Source: Heterostelium album PN500 (taxonomy: Eukaryota; Evosea; Eumycetozoa; Acytosteliales; Acytosteliaceae). Taken from it: a stretch of DNA of 64,000 bases. This document shows positions 1-12,013 of this stretch, one piece after another. The notes beneath the pieces are model-generated. The model saw only the letters and a program-made list of their open reading frames with translations, did no database searches and was not told where the DNA came from. The first letter of the stretch is position 1; every line of letters begins with the position of its first letter. The stretch spans positions 682,001 to 746,000 of the forward strand of contig NW_008805071.1 in NCBI RefSeq assembly GCF_000004825.1, in the 5' to 3' direction. A program made the translations under genes and the position numbers.

Positions 1-2
1 AA

Positions 3-167
3 CCATGTCTAGTTAAACCTATAACCGAAATACTACAGAGCTGTAGTGGCGACTCGGCAGCACCATTCGATGACATCCATCATCAACACCACCATCAAAA
101 AAAATCAACAACAAAGGCTTTTGTAAAGTGTGGTAGTGGTCATTCTTTTATTATTATCCAAAATTAG
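3..167 (+). CDS. C-terminal end of an RCC1-like repeat protein (partial)
   Basis: An open frame enters from the left edge in frame 3 and ends at TAG 165-167, giving 54 residues. It contains a His-rich spacer (HHQHHHQ) and then VKCGSGHSFIII just before the stop. That last motif resembles the end of an RCC1 beta-propeller blade (V-x-C-G-x-x-H-S). RCC1-type propellers act as guanine-exchange factors or as scaffolds; which applies here cannot be told from one blade. The assignment rests on this one motif and on the frame staying open to the window edge. The start and the rest of the propeller lie outside the window. Confidence 0.45.
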   Translation, partial: PCLVKPITEILQSCSGDSAAPFDDIHHQHHHQKKSTTKAFVKCGSGHSFIIIQN

Positions 168-495
168 GAGTGTTTGCAAACAATCAAAAAAAAAAAGCAA
201 ACCACTTCAATTTCTCATATTTTTACAATAAAAATTTTGGTATTAATTATTAACCTTGCAACCTTTAATTTTAAGAGATATACACATCTGTGTGTTTATT
301 GATATTTGAGGGAAGAGATTGATGAGATGAGTCATCAATTTAATGATTGAAGTTTTAAAAAATTAATATTTTAATAACTTTTTCTTATAAATAAAAGAAA
401 AGATATATATTTATTTCTTTCATTTACATAATTAAAATAGATAACTAATTTATTTCATACCTTTTATTTATTCACTTTAATTACACCTAAAAACA
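168..495. other. Intergenic, A+T-rich
   Basis: This holds the 3' flank of the RCC1-like gene and the upstream region of the small gene at 496. There are A-runs near 187-200 and AATAAA-like signals. No further coding or RNA gene is apparent. Confidence 0.5.
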
Positions 496-774
496 ATGAA
501 ACAAGAAGGTAAAATAAAAATATTTAAATATAACCATATATTTCCAATTTTATATTAATATTTTTTATTTTTAGTTGTAAAAGCAATAGTTTTGATCAGT
601 TTAATAAGTTCCAGTAGTTTAGTGGACCAAACAGTTCAAAATGAAGTAAAAATCACAAACTCCAACATTATAAATCCTTTCGATGTAAATACCAGAGCAG
701 GAAGAAGAAAGCATACAAAACTGACGAGAGAGAATCCAAAAATCACACAAAAGTTTAAATGTCATCATAGATAA
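496..774 (+). CDS. Small basic protein of unknown function (two exons, 70 aa)
   Basis: I do not recognise this gene. The model uses ATG 496-498 in exon 496-508, a 66-bp A+T-rich intron with GT at 509 and AG at 573-574, and exon 575-774 ending in TAA. Splicing joins a four-residue lead (MKQE) to a hydrophobic stretch (VVKAIVLISLIS) and then a polar, very basic C-terminal half containing AGRRKHTK. The hydrophobic start could be a weak signal peptide or anchor, but it is short. The intron has good borders and downstream TAAATAAATAAA fits a polyadenylation region, so a real transcript is plausible. A chance open frame remains possible because the protein is so short. Confidence 0.35.
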
Positions 775-1153
775 ATATTAAATTAAATTGGGTGTTTGTT
801 ATATAGTAGTAATTTTTGTAAATAAATAAAAAAAATAATTGAATATTTTTAATTGTATCATAAATATATTTATATTATATCTGATATCAGAGATCACTTA
901 AATGAATTGTGACGTCTTTTTTTATTATTATTATTAATAATATTATAGTATTATAATAATCACATTATGATTTTAAAATGTGAAGTGTGCATCTTTTAAA
1001 GGTAAAGGTTGGTTTGGTATTAATTGTAGATAGTTTGATCGTATTAAATTGATTATTGTTTTTAGGAAATTATTTGTTGAAGTGGTTTGGTTATTTACAA
1101 AAAAAAAAAGGTGAGAATGGATTGGTTGGTTGGTTGGTTGATTGATTGATTCG
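775..1153. other. Intergenic between convergent small genes
   Basis: The sequence is A+T-rich, with ATT triplets near 921-957 and a GGTT-rich stretch around 1118-1140 next to the 3' end of the minus-strand gene. No coding signal beyond low-complexity shadows is seen. Confidence 0.5.
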
Positions 1154-1453
1154 TTAGTTGGCAGCATTTTCATCGTTGGAAAGATCTTCATCATCGTCAT
1201 CTTCTTGGTCAGCAGATTCATTATTGATTTCACTGTTCAATTGTAGACGTATTTCTTCTTTCTTCTTGATGGAATTCTCTTTCAAGTCGGCAATCTTTTT
1301 CTCCATGTGATTCATAATGTCATCGATCTGCAACTTCAACTGATAGTTTAGGTAATCCTCGACCTTCATTTTACCGATATTCACCAAATCATTCTGATCA
1401 ATTAGCAATTCACTATAAATACTACTACTTCTACTGCTATTATTACTATCCAT
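1154..1453 (-). CDS. Short acidic-tailed coiled-coil protein, unknown family
   Basis: This is a single-exon open frame of 99 codons from ATG 1453-1451 to TAG 1154-1156. Residues 1-15 are Ser/Asn-rich. Residues ~28-72 form a heptad-rich helix (LKLQIDDIMNHMEKKIADLKE) predicted to make a coiled coil. The C-terminal ~25 residues are highly acidic (DQEDDDDEDLSNDE). This layout is typical of small subunits of tethering, kinetochore or chaperone-like complexes, but I cannot assign a family. Base composition is clearly more coding-like than the flanks, which supports a real gene. It is transcribed toward the 70-aa gene and shares its upstream region (1454-1901) with the NUP205 gene. Confidence 0.55.
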   Translation of the reverse strand: MDSNNSSRSSSIYSELLIDQNDLVNIGKMKVEDYLNYQLKLQIDDIMNHMEKKIADLKENSIKKKEEIRLQLNSEINNESADQEDDDDEDLSNDENAAN

Positions 1454-1901
1454 TATTAATTATTATTTCTTAACCTTATATCAAATCTAACAATATTAAT
1501 TGTTAATCATCATTGATTCTATAATTTAAGAAATTGATTGAAAAAGGCGCCAAGTTGATAAAAAAATCGAAAACTTTTTTTAAATTTATTTTTTTATTCA
1601 TTTTTTTTTTTCGAACTACTGTGTTTGGTTTTTTTGTTGATCAAATGATCACACCTTTTTCAGTGAAGATCAATCAAGTACTCTGATGCACCACACCTCT
1701 CTTACTTATCTATATTTATATCTATTAAATTAAATTATTGTAATCAAATAGATTAGATAATTATACATACATACATATACATTTCTATAGAAAGTAAAGA
1801 AAAGAAAAGAAAAGAGCGGAAGTTGTAAAATAGTGGTTCAAACAAACATAGTAGTAGAAGAAAGAAGAAAGTAGAAGAAGTAAGAGAGAAGAAAGTAGAA
1901 G
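1454..1901. other. Divergent promoter region (coiled-coil gene / NUP205)
   Basis: This 448-bp A+T-rich spacer lies between two divergent start codons. T-runs occur near 1588-1610, and a purine-rich tract of GAAGAAAGTAGAAGAAG type runs directly up to the NUP205 start. No extra gene is seen. Confidence 0.5.
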
Positions 1902-4900
1902 ATGGAAGAAGAAGTATTTTCAGATCCACAAGGTAGATTGTTAGCATTGCTAAGAGGTGCAACAACCTCTGATGAAAATACAATCGGTGGTGGATCATCG
2001 ATCATCAATAGCAATGAACTCTCACAGTTCCTGTGGGCACAGCGCGATCTGTTCAGTGCCAACAAATTCCTACAGTTGAAACCGATCGTAAAAGAGATAA
2101 GTGAACAACAACGCAAAGAGATAAGAATCAAAAAGCAATTCAATCTCAATGGTGATATCATAGAGGTTGTCGATGACTTTATCAATATTGCATTCCAAAT
2201 CTCTGATAAATTGAACATCGATGAGTATCTAGCATGCCAAACACTGGCAAGAGTTGTAAACATGGTAATGTATATACAATTAATATATATATCATTCAAT
2301 TAACTAACAAACAAACAAACAACATATTTATATAGACATCTACACGTGATGCAACTTTATTGATAAATCAATGTGAAGAGTATCTATATCAAGCAAGATC
2401 ATGTTATTTAGATACACTAAGAGAGATTTTAAATGTAATTATTGTTTAGTTAGTTTTTATTGTTAGTTATGTAGATATGTAGATTAGTTACTAATATATT
2501 GATATTGTTATAGTTTTTGAATACAGATGACGACAAATCCAAAAGAGATATATTACAGATGTTTATGTGTGAGTTGTTATCGCAACACAACGATTGTTTG
2601 GTCACTGTACTACTAAGATTGTTAGAAGAGAAGATCAGAAATATAACTGTTCCTACCAATCAAAAGGAATCTACCTATAGACTACAGGAATGTCAAAAGA
2701 TCGTAGATTGTCTATTCTTGATAAGTTTCCAGGTAAGTAATAATAATAATAGTAATATAGATATGTTCTATTATTAAAACATCATCATTATCATTGTTTT
2801 CTAACATATTTATTACTACTATAGTTTACATTAAAAGAAGAATCAATTAGATCTCTCATCTCAAAGTTAAAAGAAGTTTCAAAGTTATATTCGAATCAAC
2901 AACCAAACAATACATTATATTCACCATTATTCCAAGTATGTATTAAAGAGAAGCATACTTAGTTAGATATTATTATTACTTTACTAACCAATATATATCT
3001 AAATATTTAGATTACATTTACATTATTATTGAATATCTTTGTTATATTTGTAGAATCAAAGGTATTACTAATGAATCCACACGAACATAAACCAACAGTA
3101 AACACTGCATTGACATCCAATACATTCTTGACTAAAGTAGAAGCAGATATTACATCGGATTGGGAACATAGTAAGTTATTCAATATTGACAATATATAGA
3201 TAGATAGATAGAGAGATAGAAAGAACAAAGATTATTAATCATCATCATCAATTACAATATTGTTATTATTTAGATTTATCAATTCAATCAACATTACAAT
3301 CAGTTTTCTATTTGTTAAAGTTAAAGGAATCAGCCAATGATTTCGATCAATGGTCACAACGTGCATTCCCAAAGGATCGTAACCCAGCAGAGTTTCTCGC
3401 TCGAATCGTCGAATTCCAAGAGTTCAAGAACAACTCACTAAAGAACTTCTACCTCTTTGTTTTAGATGAATATTGTTGTTCTTTGATACAATATTTCCCA
3501 ATCAATGATAAGATGAATTGTATGTAAACGAAACAAAACAAAACAAAACGAAACGAAACAAAACAAAACAAAACAATTTATTAACATTCAAATTAATAAT
3601 ATTATTGTTGATATTTAGATCTACCATTTTTAAATAGTTTCAATCAATTGATGATCGGAATCTACTCGAATGGAATGCAGAGTTCAAAGAAGTTCTGGGA
3701 GTTTGCAGAGAACTGTGGATATCTAAAGTCGTTGTGGTTGCAAATACCGAACGTTTTGATTACTTTGTCGTTCAGGATGATGGCGGCACTCACTGTGTGC
3801 AACGGTATCGAGGTGTACAACTTCTTCACCAAAGACTCTGCACAGTTCACATGGAACAAGATCCTGCAACACATGCAATTCTACATTGAGAGTTTGAATC
3901 AGCCAAACACCGAGTTGTCGCCGTCCGACACCGAAGCACTCAACGCCTTCCTCTGTCTCATCACCGAGGTCATCAACTACTCGCCGCATCTCGCACAGAT
4001 GCTCAGCAGAAGCACACCGATCCTATTGCTCTTCTTCCGTTACGTGACAGCGCCAGTCTCTGTCGGTTTGAAATCCACTACACTCAAAGCGATAACAGCT
4101 TGCGCAAAGTATCCAATTTATGTTCCAGATGTATGTATTGTTTGTTTATAATATAGTTATTGTTTGTTTGTATATTAACTTGTTATCTTCTCTTTTAGAT
4201 TTGGAAGCTATTAAATGAATCAGAGATATTCCCAAGTGGTTTGAGAATGGAATCACAAAGCTCAGAACACGGTGAATTCCCTTTCACTCAGCAGTTTCTC
4301 GAGTTGTTCTATCAGTTGATTCAAGGATCGCCGTTCTTGTTTGATCGCTCGAATGACAGTGTGATGCAAGTGTATCTCGAGCATATCATGAACTTGTTCT
4401 CGTCGTTCAACAACAAGGCATTCAACAACATCTTGGACAAGTGGAAATTCACACTGACCATTCTCAACATCTTTGTATTCTGTCTCTCTCATTTCAAGTC
4501 GTCGATCATCAACCATGTCATCGATCGTAAACATCCAGTCTATCCACTCTACATCGAGTTGACAAGAGAATCACACAACCTAACACTTCAAACAATTATA
4601 AATATAATTGATACAGCTACAAATGAAAATGTATGTATATGTAATGATTAACATGTTATAGAGACGAACAAGCAAATCTAACTTTAGTTATTTATACACC
4701 ACAGGTTAATCAAGAAAGTATTTCAAATGATTTGTTCCAGAATACATTATGTAGATGTTTAGATATCTTGTTGTTTGTGTCGGATAATACTGTCTATTCG
4801 TTGGACGACGCCAAGTCGATTGTTACTCATTTGTCTGCGTTACAACCATCGCCTATTATCAGTATTGCCAAGTTGATAGATCATCAGAACCGCGAGATAG

Positions 4901-7900
4901 CATTGAAAGCGTTGCGTTTGATCTACTCTTTCGAGATCTACACTCAGCGTATATCTTCGTTGTTCTTGGTGTCTTGTCCCGACGACATTCTCGAGCGGTT
5001 CGTCAAGGTGCTAGAGTACATCGAGCAAGACCAAGAGCTGTTTACCGGCGGCTACTACCAGCAATCCGTTCAGTTCCAGCAGTACGCTTCGAACTCTATT
5101 CAATGGACGATTGCACAGCTCATTCTGTTCTGTCTCGACAAGTCTGCTTACACCTCGAACTACACACTGGCGCACTTCCTGCTCGGTTGTCCGTCGACCT
5201 ACGATCTCTCGACCGACTTTGAGTTGAACTCGCGTACCTGCTTGACGGTGATGCTGCGCAAGGTTGCGAATCGCGATTTCGTCGCTCGCTATCCACACTT
5301 GAACGACTGCTACCACGAGATCATCAACAAGATGACATGCAATCCGTCGACAAGTAAACCAATGATATCGTTCCTCCAGCAGAGTTACTATCGCGACAGT
5401 ATCTCGGTGCTGCGTCAACAGATTGCTGTGTCGCCGCAGGAGAGAACCAAGGATGCCTATATCTCATCGCTGGCGTGGCTGCTCAAGACGATGGCCGTCA
5501 CCAATCACACCACTTCCAACCTCACCATTAAGACCTACTTTGCCAGCTTGCTCGGCAACAGCGACCAAAACATTCAGGTGCTCTCGATGTTCAATGCGAT
5601 CGACCTCAGCTTCCCGGAGCTGCACAAACCTCGCTGTTTCGAACTCTCGCCAAACCTCGAGAGCCAGTGCATCACCAGCATTCGCGATTGCCAACTGATT
5701 AACCTGCCAGTGTTGCGTCGTCATCTCGAGAAGGACGGTCGTTACCAATCGAATGCCGACATCGACAAGGAGATGGATACATGTGCACGACTCAATGCCT
5801 ACATCTCGCTGCTCGGATCAAAGTCGCGTGCTCTCGAATCCTGGAAGTTGTTTGTCAACGAGAGTTTGATTCAACACGATGTTATCATGTCGATCGACGA
5901 GATAGTCCCACTCGCAATGCTACAGCGACTGGTAGTCGATTTCGCCAACGAACGTTATCCAGTGAATTGCGGTGTCTCCATTGGTTACACTATCCTCTCG
6001 TTGCTCTACGTTCTCAAGGTCAAGAAGGATTCCTATCCACTCAGTAGTTTCAGCGAGACACTCGAAACCAAGATCAAAGGTATCTTTGAAGCGTTGCTTC
6101 AGACCGTGTTGAAGTCGCCATACCAGCCAATTAGAGGTATCGCTTATATTGCCATTGTCAACTATCTGCAATTGACGGCATCCGATGATGCCGCGGCCAA
6201 AGCCAGAGATTCACCTTTCGGTTTGTCAGTCTCTGGAAGTTCCAGTATCAATGGAATGCATCACTCTCGTATGAATCCAGAAGATGCCAAGTCAATCGAA
6301 CGTTACAATCTGATACTCTTGGCAAAGGTGGAGGATCGTTTCATCCGTATTTTGGCAGCGGATTGCAATGCCTTTGCCAGTGGATGGAAGATTGCCGCTC
6401 TGAGTTGTCTCCAGGTGCTTCTCTCGCTGGACGTTCACCGTGGTAATCGTATTCTCAAGTACATCGAGGATAAAGGTTTGGTTGGAACTCTGATTGCCGA
6501 GTGTTCCAGCTATCTATCTGACAGCTGGGAATCCGTCGGTATCAAGGAGCTCAGACTCTACGAAGCACAGATGTCGTTGCTTCTCTGTATCTCACAACAG
6601 GGTGACGGTGTGCGAGTGTTGATGAGCAACAACGTCATCAATTGTCTACAGCAATGTCAGATGTTCAACTACCTGCCGTCGGAGCAAGACGAGGAGTCGA
6701 TCTTCTCGCACCTCTTGCTACCGGCACTGCGTCTCATCGCTGGAATGTTCTTGTTGTCCAACGATCGTATGGATGTCTACAACCAGATCACCAACTTTAC
6801 CAACACACACAGCGATTTGCTCAAGACCATCCTGTTGGATTCCCATCAACATCCATCGACTGTCACTCTGGAGATCCTGCAGCTGACCGTCTACATTTAC
6901 ACTCAGCTCGCCAAGCATCAGACCGTTGCCAGCCAACTTAGCAACAAGCTTCAAGCAAACAAAATTCACTATTCTCTACTCTCGCTGCTAACCAAGTACA
7001 CCAAGTTCAACGCATTCTCCGATATCGATGCCGCCAACGATGAGCAACAAGAGATGAAGAACAAATTCGAGTACACCAATCTCAAAGAGAAACGTTCACT
7101 CTTTGAAGTTGAAGTAAGAAATCAGGTATCCTTAATTTGTAGAGATCTAATTTTATATTGTAGAAGAGTATCAATTTTACCAGGTAACTACTACTCAAAA
7201 TTGAATTTGCTATTTAATAATTCCAATTAATATTAATATTGTATTATATTCTTTTTCTCACAGAATCAAAGTTTGGTACAATCTGTTTCAATTCATCATT
7301 TGTTAAAGGACAACAACCGACTTTGACAACTATGGATTTACCACTCAAATATTTAACCAATTGTTTGGTGGACTTTTATCAAACCATTGATGTCATCACA
7401 TTCTTTAATCAAAATATAGATAATTATGAACAATTATCAAATTTACAATATAAATCTGTAAGTGTAAATTGTAAACAAATGTAATAATAATAATATTGAC
7501 TATTATTTTAAACATCTATAGATATTGCAAAATGAAAATTATCAAGATTTAAATGTTACTCAAAGAAATCAATTGGTATTACAAAAGCTCAAAGAGAAAC
7601 TCAACTTTTATCAACTCCAACACGATCTATTAATGGAAAACATTGAAACCTTGTTGGTTCTTATTGTCTCTCATGCCTACTATTATACTCATTCCGTTAG
7701 TTATCTATTCACTCACCCACTTGTTCAACCTAATTCTCCACCTCTACTCTCGGCATCTACCTCCTCGACACCAGTCACCACACCCTTTAAACAATTGAAT
7801 GGTACACCATCGATGAATGGCAGCGGTTCACTACCACTCCAACTCAGTGACTTGAATGCCAACAACAAGAGCCAACAACAAACTCCACAATCGATATTCT

Positions 7901-8331
7901 TGGACAAGAAACCAACTGGAACTCAGAAACTAATGAACTATTTCTTTAAAAGCACTCAACACACTCCATCCACCCCGATTTCATCAAACTCTATTACCAC
8001 CCAATCACTCTCCCAATCACAAAGACCTCAGATTCAAACTCCAACTTCACTTATCACCTCTACTTCCACTCCGGTACTCTCTTTCGACGAGAGCAGGGAT
8101 TTCCTCACAAAACTAAGAAATGTCTTTGAAAAAGAGATACCATCACTTAATAAGAGATTATTTGATTCTATATTAACAATTCCAAAGGTAATTATAAAAA
8201 TCATTTTATCATATCATCTTCCAAATAACCAACTAACAATAATATATTTATTTGTTTTTTTATTATTTTAGAAATCAATTATGATTGAATTATTAATGAG
8301 AAAATTAGATGATCTTTTTAACAAACAATAA
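1902..8331 (+). CDS. nup205: Nucleoporin NUP205 homolog (inner-ring scaffold)
   Basis: This 12-exon gene encodes about 1,846 residues, close to animal NUP205 (~2,000) and yeast Nup192. Exons: 1902-2264, 2336-2434, 2514-2732, 2825-2935, 3011-3170, 3274-3519, 3619-4130, 4199-4630, 4705-7183, 7264-7457, 7522-8187, 8272-8331. All junctions are GT-AG and keep the frame. The protein is an alpha-helical solenoid without catalytic motifs. Family resemblance is best in the first third, in the 'S-N-E-L-x-Q-F-L' start, the DEYLACQTLARVV helix, and a region near residues 370-620 that aligns in my judgement with the NUP205 middle. The product should scaffold the inner ring of the nuclear pore with NUP93/NUP188. 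The C-terminal region carries a Ser/Thr/Pro-rich insertion (7735-8075). Exon 9 is much richer in G+C than the ends. It converges on ligase III with a 44-bp gap. Confidence 0.8.
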
Positions 8332-8375
8332 AATAAAACTGACAATAAAAGAATATATAAATTAAACAACAATTT

Positions 8376-11300
8376 TTATTTCTTACTAATTAAATAGTCT
8401 GTAGTGGATAACAGGGATTTACTATTGATTGAATCCCAAATCCACAATGAATTTACAATGGTTGCTTTACTATTTTCCTTGGTAAATGCACGTAACAGTT
8501 CTTTTTTCGACTCATTACTAATGATATGTGATACTTGTGGAGAAAGGGTTTCCAATATCTGGCCACCATAACTAATAATGTATCTCTTAAGTGTGTCAAT
8601 GTCATTGAGCATCGTTGGGTGAAGATAGATTTCACAGCCAGAGAAGAAATCTGGTAATGTAAATTTCTTTGGTTTCGAAGTTACTGCCTTGCTACTATCA
8701 TCTGTTTTGGTGGTTGAGGTAGAGTCATTGGTTGGTGCTTCGTAATCAGGATTGGTTGGATCGTAAAAGAGATATTCATTCTCATCGATGATAACATCGT
8801 TCTGGAAACAATCTTCGATCCACTTGGATGTGACAACCAATCCACCGAGACGATCGACATGTGTCGACAGCTCACAAGCTGCGTCACAAATGAGATGAGT
8901 GGTTTTCGAGGCACCGACTGGTATCCAACTGGTTGAGACTTGTCCACCAAACGAAGAAATGATATTCTCCCACTTCTTGATGTTGGCAGGCGGCAAATTG
9001 TTGGCAAACACCGCATTGACACCCTCGAAAATATTACTCAATGGCAATGCTACTTCGTCTGCAGCCAATGGATCTTCTTCCTCGCTGTCAGCCTTACGTT
9101 TGCTTCCACTTCCAGTTTTGGTGGTACCAACATCGCTGGTATGAATAAATACACTGACAGCTTTATCATACAACTTCTTTACATAGAGTTCTTCTAGAGT
9201 TGCCCATTTCAATCCTGGGTAGTTTGGTTTTACTGAATGAACCGATTTGATATCCTTGTGTTTGGCAATAGAGAGTACCTGTGTTAGAGTCTCACCAAAT
9301 TCTTCGACTTCAAAAGTATGGCTGTCGGCCTTTGATTCCGGTGCTTTGACACAGGATACATTGCAAACATAGATTTTGTTATCACCTTGTACTACTTTTG
9401 TGGTTCTAATTTCTCCCAAAGGTATTGGAGATTTAACAAAATCATCTTCAACATTCTTCCATTTCTTTGAAATCGCTCCTGGAACACCTGCATTTCTCCA
9501 TTTTCCTGAATTATCAGTATAGTTTATTATTATCTAAAAAGAAAGAACATAACATGTTAATAGTTGATAAATTTTTAATTATAAAATTATATTTTTTATC
9601 CTACTTACAGTACAATTCTCTTTATCATTTTTAAATGGATCAGTTATATCTCCTTGGACATAAATGACTTTACCCTTTAGTTTTGTGCTGTTGCTTGATA
9701 GAGAGGATTTAGATGATGAAGTAGTGGTGGTAGTGGTGGTGGTAGTGGTCGAAGTAGTAGCTGTTGTCTTTTGTTTTTTGGTAGCTGTAGTAGAGGTTGT
9801 CGATCTTGAAGCCGGTTTGATTTCTTCATCGTCGGAATCATAGGGTACAATTTTAACATCCTTTGCCAAATCCTTTAGTTCTGCAAATTTAGTAGATGTT
9901 GCCCAATCTTTGTCTTTACGAATCTTTACGATTCTTGGGAAACGCATAGAAAATCCAGAGGTATGATGCTTGGTTCCTGTGAGTTCAGCCGATTCCACTT
10001 CAAATACCATAGCTTCTTTTGGATCCTTCACAATGAAATCCGGTGTGTATGCCTTGAGAATATCCAACCAGGGTGGTACCTTTGTGGAATCTTTTGAAAT
10101 CTTTATCATCGAATTCTTTACGATTGGCTGAAGCTTTCCGATGGCAGCATCATCCAGACCACCGCTAACCTTACAGACTGTCTTGTATGTTTCTGTTTCC
10201 TCGTCGTAGCAACACATCAGGAATACCGTTACCAAACCACCGCTTGTTCCAGTTCCATAGTAACCACCGATCGCCAGGAGATCGGCACTGTCTGCCATAC
10301 CGGCGAGATAATCCTTCTTCACTTTGATCCAATGACGACAACCCGGTTCGTAGACACTAGTGGAATCCTTAATAACCAAACCCTCCAGCTTCTCTTTGAA
10401 AGTACGATTCAGGAGTGCCACCAATTTCGGTTTATCCTCCTTTCCAGCGATCTCTGTAATCTCTGACAACTCGACACGATGCTGAACCACATTGACATTG
10501 CTCTCGAGAATCTCACGACGCTTCGAAATCGGTAGATCAATCAACGACTTGCCATTGAGATATAAGATATCAAACAGGAATACACAGACTGTTGCATCGG
10601 TGAAACCATTCTTCTTGTGAATACCGAGTGTTCCAAAAGGAAGCGGCTTCGAAGTCTTGGTATCCATCAACAGAATCTCACCGTCCAAAATAATAGAGTC
10701 GGCTTTCGTTGCCTTGGGAATGTATGGCTTCACCTGCTCCACCTTCCACGATTGGACCGGTTTCAAGTTTCTCGAGAAACAGAAATAGTCGTTGCCTTGC
10801 TTGTGAATCTGGATACGCTCACCATCGTATTTGATCTCCGCATAGAAGAGCGGACCGCACGCAGAGATCACGGCATCCGCTGACTTTAACGCTTTCGGTA
10901 GCATCGGTTTGATCGGTGTCATCAGCTTCAACGAGATACCGAGCGATCCCATCTTCATTGCCGAGCCATCGCCAGCACTCTTCTTGTCGAATCCACCGCT
11001 CTTTATAGTATCGATGACCGCACGCAAGTTGTTGGCCTTTCTGTAGGCATCCATCGCTTCGGGATGCAACGCTTCCAAAAAGTATTTGGCACCCATATTT
11101 ATCTTCAAATCGGAATCGATGATACGATTAACCAATCGCCAATCGAAAGCAGTGCACTTCTTGAGGAATTTCGAAATCGCTTTCACTTGATCGTCAAACT
11201 TTGATATGGTTGTCAAAACATCCAAGAACTCATCGACCTGTCCCAGTGTCAAAGTTGATTTAGTTGGAATATTTTCTTGTCTTTGATAAAACTATAAATA

Positions 11301-11715
11301 ATCTATTAATATTATGTTTATTTTAACAACAACTATGGTTTATCATTAATTTACCTTATATGCAGTCTCTGTTACATCACCTTTATCAAGATCGGCAATC
11401 ATTTCATCTAGATCTTCATTCCAGACTTCAGCCAAGATCTTTACCATTTGTTTATCTTTGATTCTAAATACTCTTTTATCTTCTTTAACCAACAACAGCT
11501 TTGCCAACAAGTATAAATCGCCACTACACAAATAAATTATAACTAATTAGATATTGATTGTTTTGAATACCCCAATAGTTTACTTTCTAGTAAACTTACT
11601 CGAATTTATCTACAAACAAAGCTACGATCTTTGATTTACCGGTGTGTGAACTCTCATTCTCCAATTCTTTACATAACTTATAAAATGAAAAAAATGAACC
11701 TGTCTTATCTGACAT
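8376..11715 (-). CDS. lig3: DNA ligase III-type ATP-dependent ligase with macro and twin BRCT domains
   Basis: Four exons (11715-11600, 11523-11355, 11291-9609, 9533-8376) give 1,041 residues. Residues ~5-210 match the ligase III DNA-binding domain, including KFDGDLYLL and DKQMVKIL. The adenylation domain has the active-site motif KYDGER near residue 249 (Lys nucleophile), and the OB-fold carries the motifs LEGLVIKD, HWIKVKKDYL and GFSMRFPR. A Ser/Thr-rich linker follows. Residues ~639-788 resemble an ALC1-type macro domain (YVQGDITDP, then NYTDNSGKWRNAGVPGAI). BRCT repeats lie at ~825-911 and ~953-1041. The protein seals nicks in single-strand-break and base-excision repair. The usual N-terminal PARP-like zinc finger is absent: the start codon lies just before the DNA-binding domain. 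An N-terminal mitochondrial signal is not evident. Confidence 0.9.
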
Positions 11716-12013
11716 GTCTATAGTTAAAAGTTAGATATAAATAAAAAACTATAAATAAATTTAATTAATGAAATTGTTAATGCTTTAACGATATCGATAA
11801 CAAAAATTATTTATCATATTTAAATTGATCTAATTAATATCCTGTTACTGGGTGAGGGGTGAAAAACAATTTTTTTTACAAGAATTTTGAATTATTTTTT
11901 ACACGATCATTTCAAATTTTTAAAGAAATAAAAGTAAACATACTACATATTAAACAAAAAAGGAAATCTTATTCAAAGTTTTATTTATTTATTGGAAGTT
12001 TCAAATAATTTTA

